From CALGLS01 sp965222105 (GTDB lineage: Bacteria; Bacteroidota; Bacteroidia; Chitinophagales; Saprospiraceae): DNA of 64,000 nucleotides. The position numbers were made by a program, and so were the translations under genes. Each line of letters begins with the position of its first letter. The stretch's first letter is position 1. The notes below the pieces were generated by a model. It had not been told where the DNA came from. It made no database searches and saw only the letters and a program-made list of their open reading frames with translations. The stretch spans positions 89,287 through 153,286 of the forward strand of contig CBDCTQ010000024.1 of the NCBI GenBank assembly GCA_965222105.1, given 5' to 3'. Positions 16,730-25,050 of this stretch are shown here, in pieces.

Positions 16730-17632
16730 TTAGTCATTTTTTACAAAAACCTTGACGTTGTTTCGGCGTAGTTCCCGGTCGTATAATTCCTCTCGTTTTT
16801 TGGTCAGCAATTCGATTTTCCGGTTGTGAAGGATCACTTTGGTGAGTTGTTCCTTGACGTATTCCAGTGGCGCTATTTCTTTGGCTTTGACGGCTTCCAA
16901 CACGCGGAAATAATAGCGGTGCGTGTTGTCTTTCAACGTCAATTCCTTGCCGGTACGTATGCTGGTAGACGACAAACTGCCTTGGGGCAACTGGATGGCA
17001 ATGTCCTCTTTTTTGTACCAAATGCTGTCGGTCAGCATGTATACCTCGGCATTTTTGGTGCAATATTCCAGCAGGGCCGGATAATCTTCTTCCTTATTGT
17101 TGCGCCATAGTTTTTTGAGGGTCGACAGGTCGTCCACTTTTCTGGGTACCTTGATGAGGTGGCAGCGCAGAATGGTCGACGACAGCCGGTATTGTTCTTT
17201 GTTGTTTTCGTAGAAGTTGACCAACTCCGTAGGCGACACAATGGAGTCCATCATCAGGTCGACCATGCTTTTTTCAAAATTGTGTTTGATGAGAGAGGCG
17301 CGATAGTCGCGTACCAGCTCGTCAATGTCCAGATCGTTAGGGATACTTCGTTCGGCTTCGTGCATGAGGACGTTGTCGCGCACCCATTTTTCTATAAAAT
17401 TGTTGACGATCACGTTGCTGTCCTGTGCACTGCAATTTTGTGGAAACATCCCCTCCATATCTCCCAGGTACAGAATTTTGTTGTGTACCTGGGCCAATAT
17501 CCTTTTTGAAGGGTCGTCGGGCTGTTGGGTTGCTGGCCGGCATCCAATTAAAGACATGATGCACAACAATAATGCTACGGTGTAGTTGTGCAAATAGCTT
17601 CCGCCAAAATTTATTTTCAAAAGATCGCTCAT
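16730..17632 (-). CDS. PPIase-like periplasmic lipoprotein of the SurA operon
   Basis: 300 residues. A hydrophobic segment ends in LIGC (Cys about 31), giving a lipoprotein signal with a rather long N-region; a later start is possible, but the ATG at 17632 lies 6 bp after the preceding stop and suits coupling. The body (LAQVHNKILYLGDMEGM..., VNNFIEKWVRDNVLMHEAE) has the SurA/PrsA N-terminal chaperone pattern, with Cys-rich oddities (NCSAQ) but no convincing parvulin active-site core. Probably a folding factor that works with its two neighbours. Confidence 0.75.
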   Translation of the reverse strand: MSDLLKINFGGSYLHNYTVALLLCIMSLIGCRPATQQPDDPSKRILAQVHNKILYLGDMEGMFPQNCSAQDSNVIVNNFIEKWVRDNVLMHEAERSIPNDLDIDELVRDYRASLIKHNFEKSMVDLMMDSIVSPTELVNFYENNKEQYRLSSTILRCHLIKVPRKVDDLSTLKKLWRNNKEEDYPALLEYCTKNAEVYMLTDSIWYKKEDIAIQLPQGSLSSTSIRTGKELTLKDNTHRYYFRVLEAVKAKEIAPLEYVKEQLTKVILHNRKIELLTKKREELYDRELRRNNVKVFVKND

Positions 17633-17638
17633 CGCCTC

Positions 17639-19654
17639 TTACTTGATCATACCATCAAAAATCGCATCGTCGACGGTTACTTTATAGCTGTTGCGCAATT
17701 CCTCCACCCATTGCTTTTCCAAAAAGTCCTGGTAGTCGGCGATGACGTAGCCACGAGCATCTTTCAGCGGTTTTTCACCGGGGGGGAGGATTTTTTCTAT
17801 AATCATAAATCGGGTCGATTTGTTGCGGGGGTTGACTTTGCCGTTGGTCATGGCGCCCACCTTCCAGTCGATGGCGTTGAGGTCTTCGTTTTTACCCTTT
17901 TCATAGGTTTTTTTCTCAATGGCCAATGCCTCTTTTTTGCCGTCGAATTCGTTGTTGATCAGTTGGTCGACGGTGCCTTTCAGGGCGGCTTTTCGTATGG
18001 CATCCATCTTGCCTTCATGACCGGCCATGACGGTGTAAGTGCTGACCTCGGCGCGTTCGTCCCATTGGTATTTGTGCCGGTGTTTTTGGTGATAGGCTTT
18101 CAGGCCGGTGGAGTCCTGGGAGGCTTTGTCCCATACGAGCAATTTAGTGGCCTCAAACAGGAGGATGCCTTCCTCATATTCGCGCATCAGGGATTTGAAC
18201 TCGGGGTATTTTTTTTCAAGTTGTCCTTCCTCGTATTTGATGCAGCTTTCTTCTACAAATCCGTCGTAGATCTGATCGGCGGTAGTTTTCAGTTCCGATT
18301 TGTTGCGTTGTCGCATCCGCAAGGAGGATCGTTTTGCATAGGAAGCAAAATCGGATAGTTTGAAATTCATGTCGTTGCCAAAACTAAACAGTACCGGGTT
18401 TTTATCCAGTTGGGGTATCTGCCATTTATGGGTGAGGAAGCTGCTGTCGAGCGAATTGACAAACTGGTTGTATACACGGTTGTCGGCCTTGAAGCGGCCC
18501 TCCTTTTTGATGCGTTCGATCATGGCGTTTTTGGCAATTTGCTGTCGGCTGTATTTTTGGGTGGCCTGCCGCTTTTTGCCTGATTCCTGTATTTTGGCCA
18601 TCAGCCGCCGTTTGGCGATGTCTTCGGGTTCGGGATCTTTTTTGCTGATCCTTCTTACGATGTGCCATCCGACGGAGCTTTCAAAAGGAGCCGACCATTC
18701 GCCATCCTTCGTGATACCGAAAGCCACGTCTTTAAATTTTTCGTCTACCGGGCTGTTGGTGCGAAGCGGGCCCACCACGCCGCCTTTGGTCTTAGAACTT
18801 TTGTCTTCCGAATGTACCTGGGCGATCTGTTCGAACGACTGTCCGGCCTTCAACAACTGGTAGAGGCTGTCTATTTTGGCCTTAGCCTGACTACTGATGC
18901 TTAGCTTTCCCGTTTTATCCTTTTTGTTGCGGATGAGGATATGTGCTACTTCGATTTCGCCCCGGGCAGGACGTACATCGTTGATTCGAATGATGTGGTA
19001 TCCGGCTACGGTGCGCACGGGTTTGGAGTAGCTGCCTTTCGGCAAATCGTATGCTGCCGTTTCCATGTCGTAAAAACCCTGGCGGAACATGGCAACAAAA
19101 AATCCGAGTCGGCCACCTTTTTCTTTGGTGTACTGGTCTTCGGAATGTTGTTTAGCTACCTCTCCAAACTCGTCCCCGCCCTGAAGCATTTGGTAGATGC
19201 TTTCGATTTTTTGAAGGGCTTTTTTTTCCTGGTCGGCATTGGCATTAGGAGCCAGGGCAACCATAATGTGGCTCAGGTCGACCTCTTTTTGGGTTCGTTT
19301 ATAGGCTTCATCTACTAATCTATTGGTCACTTCCTTGTCCACCAGATAAGAATTGGCGAGTTGTTGGCGGTAGCCAGCCAGTTCGCGTTGCAGAGAGGGG
19401 ATGGTGTCGAGTTTCATGTCTTTGGCTCGCTGTACTTTGAGTTTGAATTTGATGTACAGATCGAGGTATTCCTGGAGAGAAGCTTTTGAGAAATCGGCCT
19501 TGTCGCCGTTTGTTTTTGAATAGATGTATTCAAATTCGGACAGGTGTACCGGTGTATTTTCGACGGTAAACAAGACCGGATCACTATGCTGCGCCAGCAA
19601 CAGATTACTTAATAAAAAAAGGCCATACAGCCCGGATACAATGCGCTTTATCAT
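17639..19654 (-). CDS. Periplasmic parvulin-type peptidyl-prolyl isomerase, two PpiC domains
   Basis: 671 residues with signal peptide MIKRIVSGLYGLFLLSNLLLAQ. After a chaperone-like N-terminal region, two rotamase domains are visible: about 120-225 (VDLSHIMVAL..., GGRLGFFVAMFRQGFYDME, AGYHIIRINDVRPARG) and about 228-335 (IEVAHILIRN..., GGVVGPLRTNSPVDEKF, VGWHIVRRISKK). The remaining ~330 residues are helical, probably substrate-binding. First gene of the three-gene isomerase operon. The 5' leader contains overlapping inverted repeats (19682-19749). Likely supports outer-membrane protein assembly. Confidence 0.88.
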   Translation of the reverse strand: MIKRIVSGLYGLFLLSNLLLAQHSDPVLFTVENTPVHLSEFEYIYSKTNGDKADFSKASLQEYLDLYIKFKLKVQRAKDMKLDTIPSLQRELAGYRQQLANSYLVDKEVTNRLVDEAYKRTQKEVDLSHIMVALAPNANADQEKKALQKIESIYQMLQGGDEFGEVAKQHSEDQYTKEKGGRLGFFVAMFRQGFYDMETAAYDLPKGSYSKPVRTVAGYHIIRINDVRPARGEIEVAHILIRNKKDKTGKLSISSQAKAKIDSLYQLLKAGQSFEQIAQVHSEDKSSKTKGGVVGPLRTNSPVDEKFKDVAFGITKDGEWSAPFESSVGWHIVRRISKKDPEPEDIAKRRLMAKIQESGKKRQATQKYSRQQIAKNAMIERIKKEGRFKADNRVYNQFVNSLDSSFLTHKWQIPQLDKNPVLFSFGNDMNFKLSDFASYAKRSSLRMRQRNKSELKTTADQIYDGFVEESCIKYEEGQLEKKYPEFKSLMREYEEGILLFEATKLLVWDKASQDSTGLKAYHQKHRHKYQWDERAEVSTYTVMAGHEGKMDAIRKAALKGTVDQLINNEFDGKKEALAIEKKTYEKGKNEDLNAIDWKVGAMTNGKVNPRNKSTRFMIIEKILPPGEKPLKDARGYVIADYQDFLEKQWVEELRNSYKVTVDDAIFDGMIK

Positions 19655-19681
19655 TTTTGCTTGTTTTTTTGTAAAAAGTGA

Positions 19682-19749
19682 AGGTCGACTTCATCGGAGC
19701 AGCTTTTCAGGGGAAACCATGCCACCTAACCGTATTATCCAGTCGACCT
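19682..19749 (-). promoter_or_regulatory. Overlapping inverted repeats in leader of the isomerase operon
   Basis: AGGTCGACT at 19682-19690 is the exact reverse complement of AGTCGACCT at 19741-19749. Nested within, AGCTTTTCAGG near 19701 can instead pair with CCTGAAAGCT near 19748, so two mutually exclusive stems share bases. It lies 28-95 bp upstream of the start codon at 19654. A -7-like TAATTTTG (minus strand, 19766-19773) sits just upstream, so the stems would fall in the 5' untranslated RNA. Confidence 0.4.
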
Positions 19750-19891
19750 GAAAGCTAAAACGGCACAAAATTACTAAAAATTATGCTCTTGGCGATGGTT
19801 GCGGATATTGAAGATCGTCGGGCAGATGGTTAATCGATGAAAAGCCCAGTGAATGCTTCTTTTACCAGTTGCAATGCCCTACTTTTAGCCC

Positions 19892-20752
19892 ATGAAACAG
19901 ATCACCATTCGTCTGGGCGGTGTCCCGGAGCATTTTAACCTCCCCATCCACCTGGCCCATGAAGAGGGGCTTTTCGCCAAACGGGGCGTCGATCTGCAAT
20001 GGACGACTTTCGGCGGCGGCACCGGACAGATGACTCAGGCGCTCCGCACCGACGAAGTGGACGCCTGTATCCTGCTTACCGAAGGCATCATTGCCGACAT
20101 CATCCGCGGCAATCCCTCCAAGATCGTCAGCGAATACGTCACCACACCGCTGTCGTGGGGGGTACATACGGCTCGGCAAAACGATCTGACTCGGTATGCC
20201 GATATTTTCTCCCGGCGGTATGCCATCAGCCGCTTTGGGTCGGGGTCGCACCTGATGGCCATCGTCGATGCCAACAGCAAAGGACATCAGCTCGACACGG
20301 GCCAGTTTAACATCATCAACAACCTCGACGGCGCGCTCAAATCGCTGCAACAGCTACAAACCGACGTTTTTTACTGGGAAAAATACACCACCAAACCCTA
20401 TGTCGACAACGGACAACTGCGGCGCCTCGGCACCTACCAAACGCCCTGGCCCTGTTTTGTGGTGGCTGCCACCGACCGCATTCTCAATGAACAACCAGAG
20501 GCCGTGATCCGCACCCTCCGCACCCTCCACGACCGGTGCGATCAGTTTATGCAGTCCGACGAAGCCATCGGGCTGGTCAGCCAGCGATATTCCCAACAAC
20601 ATGCCGACGTGGCCCGCTGGTATCACAGCACGGCGTGGGCCATCCACGGCTGGGTGAGCGACAAAATGATCAAAAGCGTTTTGTATCACTTGCGACTCGC
20701 CGATATTATTTCGGAAGACCAGCCTGTGCCGGAGTTGATCTGGAAGCGGTAA
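19892..20752 (+). CDS. Solute-binding-protein fold protein (NMT1/THI5/SsuA-like), no signal peptide
   Basis: 286 residues starting MKQITIRLGGVPEHFN. The fold pattern is that of NitT/TauT and THI5-like binding proteins: HLAHEEGLFAKRGVDL near residue 22, GGGTGQMTQAL near 43, DEVDACILLTEG near 54, and SRRYAISRFGSGSHLMAI near 110. Homologues usually carry a signal peptide and deliver sulfonates, nitrate or pyrimidines to an ABC importer; this one has none and no transporter genes adjoin it, so it is probably cytoplasmic and may act as an enzyme or sensor. Convergent with the amidohydrolase gene. Confidence 0.75.
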   Translation: MKQITIRLGGVPEHFNLPIHLAHEEGLFAKRGVDLQWTTFGGGTGQMTQALRTDEVDACILLTEGIIADIIRGNPSKIVSEYVTTPLSWGVHTARQNDLTRYADIFSRRYAISRFGSGSHLMAIVDANSKGHQLDTGQFNIINNLDGALKSLQQLQTDVFYWEKYTTKPYVDNGQLRRLGTYQTPWPCFVVAATDRILNEQPEAVIRTLRTLHDRCDQFMQSDEAIGLVSQRYSQQHADVARWYHSTAWAIHGWVSDKMIKSVLYHLRLADIISEDQPVPELIWKR

Positions 20753-20777
20753 AGTTGTGTTTAGTTTAGTCCTTCAA

Positions 20778-21953
20778 TCACAAAAGCTTCTCGACCTGAG
20801 TATCCCGGCTGAGTCGAAACGGAGGGGCCATGTTCAGCAAGTTCAATCCGGGGGTTTTGCCGGGTTCGATGCTGCCCAGCTCGTCGTCAAAGCCCAGGGC
20901 CTGTGCGCCGTTGAGGGTAGCCCAGTGCAGGAGGGTATCGAACGGGACATACGACTGATACCGGGCGATGGTTTTCATCTCTTCCAGAATAGACAGTTGC
21001 CAGTTGGAGGTGAGGCTGTCCGTTCCGATGGTGAGGAGGGCACCGGTGTCGAGGAAGGCCTGGTAATTGGGCAGCCGGTTTTCGATATAGAGATTGGCGT
21101 TGGGGCAGGTGGCCCAAAATACGTTTTCGTTCCACTGTTGGGCAGCGCGAATATCGTCGGTAGTCGTCAGAGTGTTGTGGACGAAGAGGGTGCGGCAGCC
21201 GGGGTTCATATGATGGAGGGCATAGTGGATGGCCGTTTGGCCGGTGGGCTGAAAACCATCGAGGGGAATGTTGAAACTTTTGTAAAAGTCGAGGAAGGCG
21301 CCCGTTTTTTGCAAAAACAATTCATTTTCGGGAGGGGTTTCCTGGTTGTGGATGCTTACGGTTGTGGTGTCGCCATTGAAGTCGTTGATTTTTTTGAACA
21401 AAGTGGGCGAAACGGTATAAGGAGCATGGGGCACTACGCTTTTGCGATTTCCATTGGTGTCGGACTGGCCGTCGAAAACGGCGGCGTATTTTTGAAATTC
21501 CCGGTTTGCCCATTCGTCCTGCAGGAAGTCGAACATTTCCACGAAACTGTGATACCTGATGGGACTCTTCGATTTACGGGGTTCCGTGTCCGTCTTGTTA
21601 GAAATGTCACCGACGGCAACGATACCTGCCCGTTGCATTTCACGGTCGGCGGCATCGATGGCGGCCAGTATTTCTTCTTGAGGCGAATCTCTGAACGACA
21701 CCACACTGGTTATAAACGGAATGAGGGAGGTGCCGGTGGCCACCTTGCCTTTCATGTGCGACAGTTCGAGGTGGCAATGGGTATTGACAAACCCCGGAGC
21801 GAGGATGCCACTACGGATGTCGAGAGTAGCCGGGTCGTGTTGATCGCGGGTTTCGATGGCTAGGATGGTGCCTTTGTCATCGACAATCACTACTCCATGC
21901 TGAAGGGGGGGAGAGCTGACGGGGAAGAGGTAGTCGGCGGTGATCTTTCTCAT
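20778..21953 (-). CDS. Metal-dependent amidohydrolase/deaminase
   Basis: 391 residues of the amidohydrolase superfamily (TrzN/SsnA/guanine and adenosine deaminase-like). Metal ligands: HxH in NTHCHLELSH near residue 57, His in VVPHAPYTVS near 190, His in VHNT near 263, and Asp in GTDSLTSN near 312. Members hydrolyse amino or chloro groups from heterocycles, often adenosine-like compounds; Bacteroidota relatives are annotated as aminodeoxyfutalosine or S-adenosylhomocysteine deaminases, but no menaquinone genes are near, so the substrate is open. The gene ends 25 bp from the convergent binding-protein gene, and 13 bp separate its start from the DUF1015 stop. Confidence 0.82.
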   Translation of the reverse strand: MRKITADYLFPVSSPPLQHGVVIVDDKGTILAIETRDQHDPATLDIRSGILAPGFVNTHCHLELSHMKGKVATGTSLIPFITSVVSFRDSPQEEILAAIDAADREMQRAGIVAVGDISNKTDTEPRKSKSPIRYHSFVEMFDFLQDEWANREFQKYAAVFDGQSDTNGNRKSVVPHAPYTVSPTLFKKINDFNGDTTTVSIHNQETPPENELFLQKTGAFLDFYKSFNIPLDGFQPTGQTAIHYALHHMNPGCRTLFVHNTLTTTDDIRAAQQWNENVFWATCPNANLYIENRLPNYQAFLDTGALLTIGTDSLTSNWQLSILEEMKTIARYQSYVPFDTLLHWATLNGAQALGFDDELGSIEPGKTPGLNLLNMAPPFRLSRDTQVEKLL

Positions 21954-21966
21954 TGGGTAGGTGGAA

Positions 21967-23073
21967 TTAAATTTCGGCTACAATCATTCCGTTTTTGATT
22001 CTGGGTTCAAACCAGGTTGATTTGGGCGGCATGGTTTTTCGCATATCGGCTATTTGGACGATGTCGGAAATATCAATGGGATAAAGACAAAATCCGACGC
22101 GGTTCGATGTTTTGAGTAGTTCTTTGCGGAAGCCAGCCAGGCCTTTGGGGCCTTCCACGTAGGTCAGGCGCTTGTCGGTGCGAACGTCTACTACGCCGAG
22201 GATGTCGCACAGTACTTTTTCGTCGAGCATGGTGGCGTCGAGGAGTACTTTTTTCTTGCGGTATTCTTTGAGCACTGATTTGCGCCAGGTGAGCCGGTAC
22301 CATTCTTTGTCGATCCAGAAAGTGAGCTCGTGTTTGGCTTTTGGTTTGGCGGGTTTGCGGAGGGGAGTGATGTTGAACACCTGCGAGAGCCGGGCCATAA
22401 AGGTGGTGGGGGTACAGTCGTCGAGGGCTTCAACGACGCGGTTGTAGTCGTGAATTTCCAATTCGGTCATAGGGAAAAATACGGTTAACAACTGGTCGCA
22501 GCGGTATTTTTTCTTTTTGCGAAAGCGCTTGTGTAAGAGTGCTGTTGCAGAAGAGCGGTGGTGTCCGTCGGCGATGTAGGCAATGTGGATATCTTTGTTA
22601 AAAAGCTGTTGAAATTTTTGAATGGTTTGTCCGTCGGCCACTTCCCAAATGTAATGCTTTTGTTTTTCTCCCGGCACATTGCAACTGAAGAAACACTCCT
22701 CTTTTTTGATGATCTGTTGGATGAGCCGGGAGATGGATTTTACTTCGGGATAAGTCAGCAGGACGGGTTTGACCATGGCCTTTCGCCCCACGAGGAGGTT
22801 GAGTTGTTTTTGTTCTTTAGAGTCGAGGGTGTTTTCGTGGATTTTGATTTTTCCGCTAAGATAGTCGTCGATGTCGGAGCAGGCGATCAGTCCGGTAAAG
22901 TTACGGTCGGGTGTGGCTATCTGGTAGATGTAGAGTGCCTCGTGGGCATTTTTTTGAAAGAACCCCGATTTTTTGTATTCGGGATAATCTTCTTTGACGG
23001 TCGAAAAAAAAGTATCGGTAGAGGAAATGTAGTTGAAGTCGGGATATACTGCCTGAAAGGGATTAATTCGCAT
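21967..23073 (-). CDS. DUF1015 family protein
   Basis: 368 residues from the ATG at 23073 (MRINPFQAVYPDF); an earlier in-frame ATG adds 25 residues without family similarity. Conserved DUF1015 blocks: ALYIYQIATPDRNFTGLIA near residue 45, the signature IADGHHRSSATA near 168, and LLTVFFPMTELEIHDYNRVV near 195. DUF1015 proteins occur near serine/glycine metabolism genes in many bacteria, and the function is not established. It lies in a minus-strand set with the amidohydrolase (13 bp) and, further upstream, a GbsR-type regulator. Confidence 0.85.
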   Translation of the reverse strand: MRINPFQAVYPDFNYISSTDTFFSTVKEDYPEYKKSGFFQKNAHEALYIYQIATPDRNFTGLIACSDIDDYLSGKIKIHENTLDSKEQKQLNLLVGRKAMVKPVLLTYPEVKSISRLIQQIIKKEECFFSCNVPGEKQKHYIWEVADGQTIQKFQQLFNKDIHIAYIADGHHRSSATALLHKRFRKKKKYRCDQLLTVFFPMTELEIHDYNRVVEALDDCTPTTFMARLSQVFNITPLRKPAKPKAKHELTFWIDKEWYRLTWRKSVLKEYRKKKVLLDATMLDEKVLCDILGVVDVRTDKRLTYVEGPKGLAGFRKELLKTSNRVGFCLYPIDISDIVQIADMRKTMPPKSTWFEPRIKNGMIVAEI

Positions 23074-23161
23074 GTGTTGGTTCTGTATCGTTATTGCCCG
23101 AAAGAGGGGGCACGTCCCAAAGTTAGGGAAGATGTGGCAATACCCCAATTATTTCTTGTTG

Positions 23162-23662
23162 TTACTTTATCATTTTGAGGAAGGTGCCGACAAACCAGTT
23201 GGCATCGGCTCGGGTAAGGGACTCAAGGGCGGAGTCGGCTTTGCAGGAAAACATTTTGAGGTCTCTGACTACTTTGCAAAATTCTTTCGACTGGTCGCAG
23301 ATGCCTTCTACCTCGGTAATCTCGTCGAGTACTTTGAGTACGGGTTCCAGTTCCCGTCGCTTTCGCTGAATGATGATCTTGCGGATCACTTCCCACATAT
23401 CTTTTTCGGCAACGAAGTACTCCCTCCGCTCTCCCTGGCGGAGTTCTTTGTATATCAGCCCCCAGTCGATCAATGCCCGGATGTTCATGTTGGCGCTACC
23501 TCTTGATATTTGGAGTCCCTGCATGATCTCTTCAGTGCAAAGTGCTTGTTTGGAGATCAGCAACAGGGCATGGATCTGCGCCATGGTACGGCTAATGCCC
23601 CATTGGGTGCCCAGGGTTCCCCAGGTTTGTACAAATTTTTCTTTGCCTTCTTTTATGTCCAT
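23162..23662 (-). CDS. GbsR/MarR-type winged-helix transcriptional regulator
   Basis: 166 residues. Residues about 12-85 form a winged helix: WGISRTMAQIHALLLIS, ALCTEEIMQGLQISRGSANMN (recognition helix region), then IRALIDWGLIYKEL and the wing GERREYFVAEKD. The remaining part is a helical dimerisation segment. The pattern is that of GbsR-family regulators, which in other bacteria respond to osmolyte precursors; the ligand here is unknown. It lies 88 bp upstream of the DUF1015 gene on the same strand and may control that unit. Confidence 0.85.
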   Translation of the reverse strand: MDIKEGKEKFVQTWGTLGTQWGISRTMAQIHALLLISKQALCTEEIMQGLQISRGSANMNIRALIDWGLIYKELRQGERREYFVAEKDMWEVIRKIIIQRKRRELEPVLKVLDEITEVEGICDQSKEFCKVVRDLKMFSCKADSALESLTRADANWFVGTFLKMIK

Positions 23663-23856
23663 TGCGGGTAAAGACTTACGTGCTTTTGATAGATGTGGAT
23701 TTTACGGAAGTACAAAGATTTCGTTGCCTTTGCAGCTCCGTATAAGAGGAAAAGGGAAAAAGGGGGCAAATTGTTCGTGAGAAGCGGTTGTTTTTTTAAT
23801 TAGAGCGGAGGGATCAAGATCAGGTCAAAAGTTTCAAGAATCGAAAAAACACTCAT

Positions 23857-24963
23857 TCACCCCTTATAAAAAGGCAGTTTCACGACCTGTGCATCCAGTC
23901 GTTTGCGGCCGGCAACGACCTTGATGGCCGTATCGGGTTTGGCGTAAGCCGTCTGCACATAGCCCAGTCCGATGGGAATGTCGAGGGAGGGCGATTGGGT
24001 GCCGGAGGTAACCGTGCCGATGGATTCGCCGCCTTGATTTTCGATGGTGTAGCCTTTGCGGGGTACACGCCGGTCGTCGACTTTGAGGCCGACGAGCTTT
24101 TTGTCGACGCCCTTTTCGCGTTGGCTTAGGAAGATGTCGCGGGAGTTGAAATCGCCTTTTTTGGTTTTGGTGATCCAGCCCAGGCCAGCTTCGATGGGGG
24201 AGGTGGTATCGTCGATGTCGTTGCCGTAGAGGCAGTAGCCCATTTCGAGGCGGAGGGTGTCGCGGGCGCCCAGGCCAATGGGGTGGATGCCGAGGTCTTT
24301 GCCGGTTTTGAAAATGGCATTCCATAGTACGGGAAGTTGTTCGTTGCGGATGTAGAGTTCGAAGCCGCCGGCACCGGTGTATCCCGTGGCGGAGACGAGT
24401 ACGTTGTCGATTCCTGCGATGGTTCCTTTTCGGAAGGTATAATATTTGATGTCGCCCAGGTCGATCTGGGTGAGGGGTTGGAGGGCTTTGGTGGCGTTGG
24501 GTCCCTGGACGGCGAGCAGGCCGGTGCGTTCGGAGATGTTGTAGATGATGCAGTCGAAGTCGTTGTGTTGGTTGATCCAGGCCCAGTCTTTTTCGATGTT
24601 GGAAGCGTTGACTACGAGCATGTAGGCCCGTTCGCCTTCGGCGCATTGGTCTTCGGAGAGGCGGTACACCAGCAGGTCGTCTACGATGCCTCCGTTGTGG
24701 TTGGGCAGGCAGGAGTATTGGGCGTCTCCGATGTCGAGTTTGGACACATCGTTGGAAGTTACTTTCTGAAGGAGGTCGAGGGCTCCTTTTCCTCTTACGA
24801 TGAATTCACCCATGTGGGATACATCGAAGACGCCGACGTTATTGCGCACGCAGTCGTGTTCTTCTTTGATGCCTGCATAGGAGATGGGCATGTTGTATCC
24901 GGCAAATTCAGCCATTTTGGCTCCGAGAGTGCTGTGGGTGTCGGTCAGTGCGGTTTGTTTCAT
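23857..24963 (-). CDS. gcvT: Glycine cleavage system T protein (aminomethyltransferase)
   Basis: 368 residues from ATG at 24963 (MKQTALTDTHSTLGAKM). It transfers the methylene group of the aminomethyl-lipoyl H protein to tetrahydrofolate, releasing ammonia. Diagnostic blocks: MAEFAGYNMPISYAGI near residue 17, GVFDVSHMGEF near 44, SNDVSKLDIGDAQYSCLPN near 70, TGYTGAGGFELYI near 194, GLGARDTLRLEMGYCLYGND near 232, and the C-terminal barrel IGTVTSGTQSPSLDIPIGLGYV. Full length for the family. GcvH and GcvP genes are not in the window, as is usual in Bacteroidota. An upstream in-frame start would add 19 residues without similarity. Confidence 0.95.
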   Translation of the reverse strand: MKQTALTDTHSTLGAKMAEFAGYNMPISYAGIKEEHDCVRNNVGVFDVSHMGEFIVRGKGALDLLQKVTSNDVSKLDIGDAQYSCLPNHNGGIVDDLLVYRLSEDQCAEGERAYMLVVNASNIEKDWAWINQHNDFDCIIYNISERTGLLAVQGPNATKALQPLTQIDLGDIKYYTFRKGTIAGIDNVLVSATGYTGAGGFELYIRNEQLPVLWNAIFKTGKDLGIHPIGLGARDTLRLEMGYCLYGNDIDDTTSPIEAGLGWITKTKKGDFNSRDIFLSQREKGVDKKLVGLKVDDRRVPRKGYTIENQGGESIGTVTSGTQSPSLDIPIGLGYVQTAYAKPDTAIKVVAGRKRLDAQVVKLPFYKG

Positions 24964-25050
24964 CCGAAATTGTAGTTGTATTGTTTTGCCGGGCCGGATT
25001 TCCCTGCTGTCGGCAGGCACGATAGGCAGGCTGTGCTTATTGCTTTGGTG

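Noticed and set aside
24964..25050. Glycine riboswitch in front of gcvT
   Set aside because: Only about 90 bp separate the gene from its upstream neighbour, and I see no tandem aptamer-like stems; only a CTGTCGGCAGGCA inverted segment is present.
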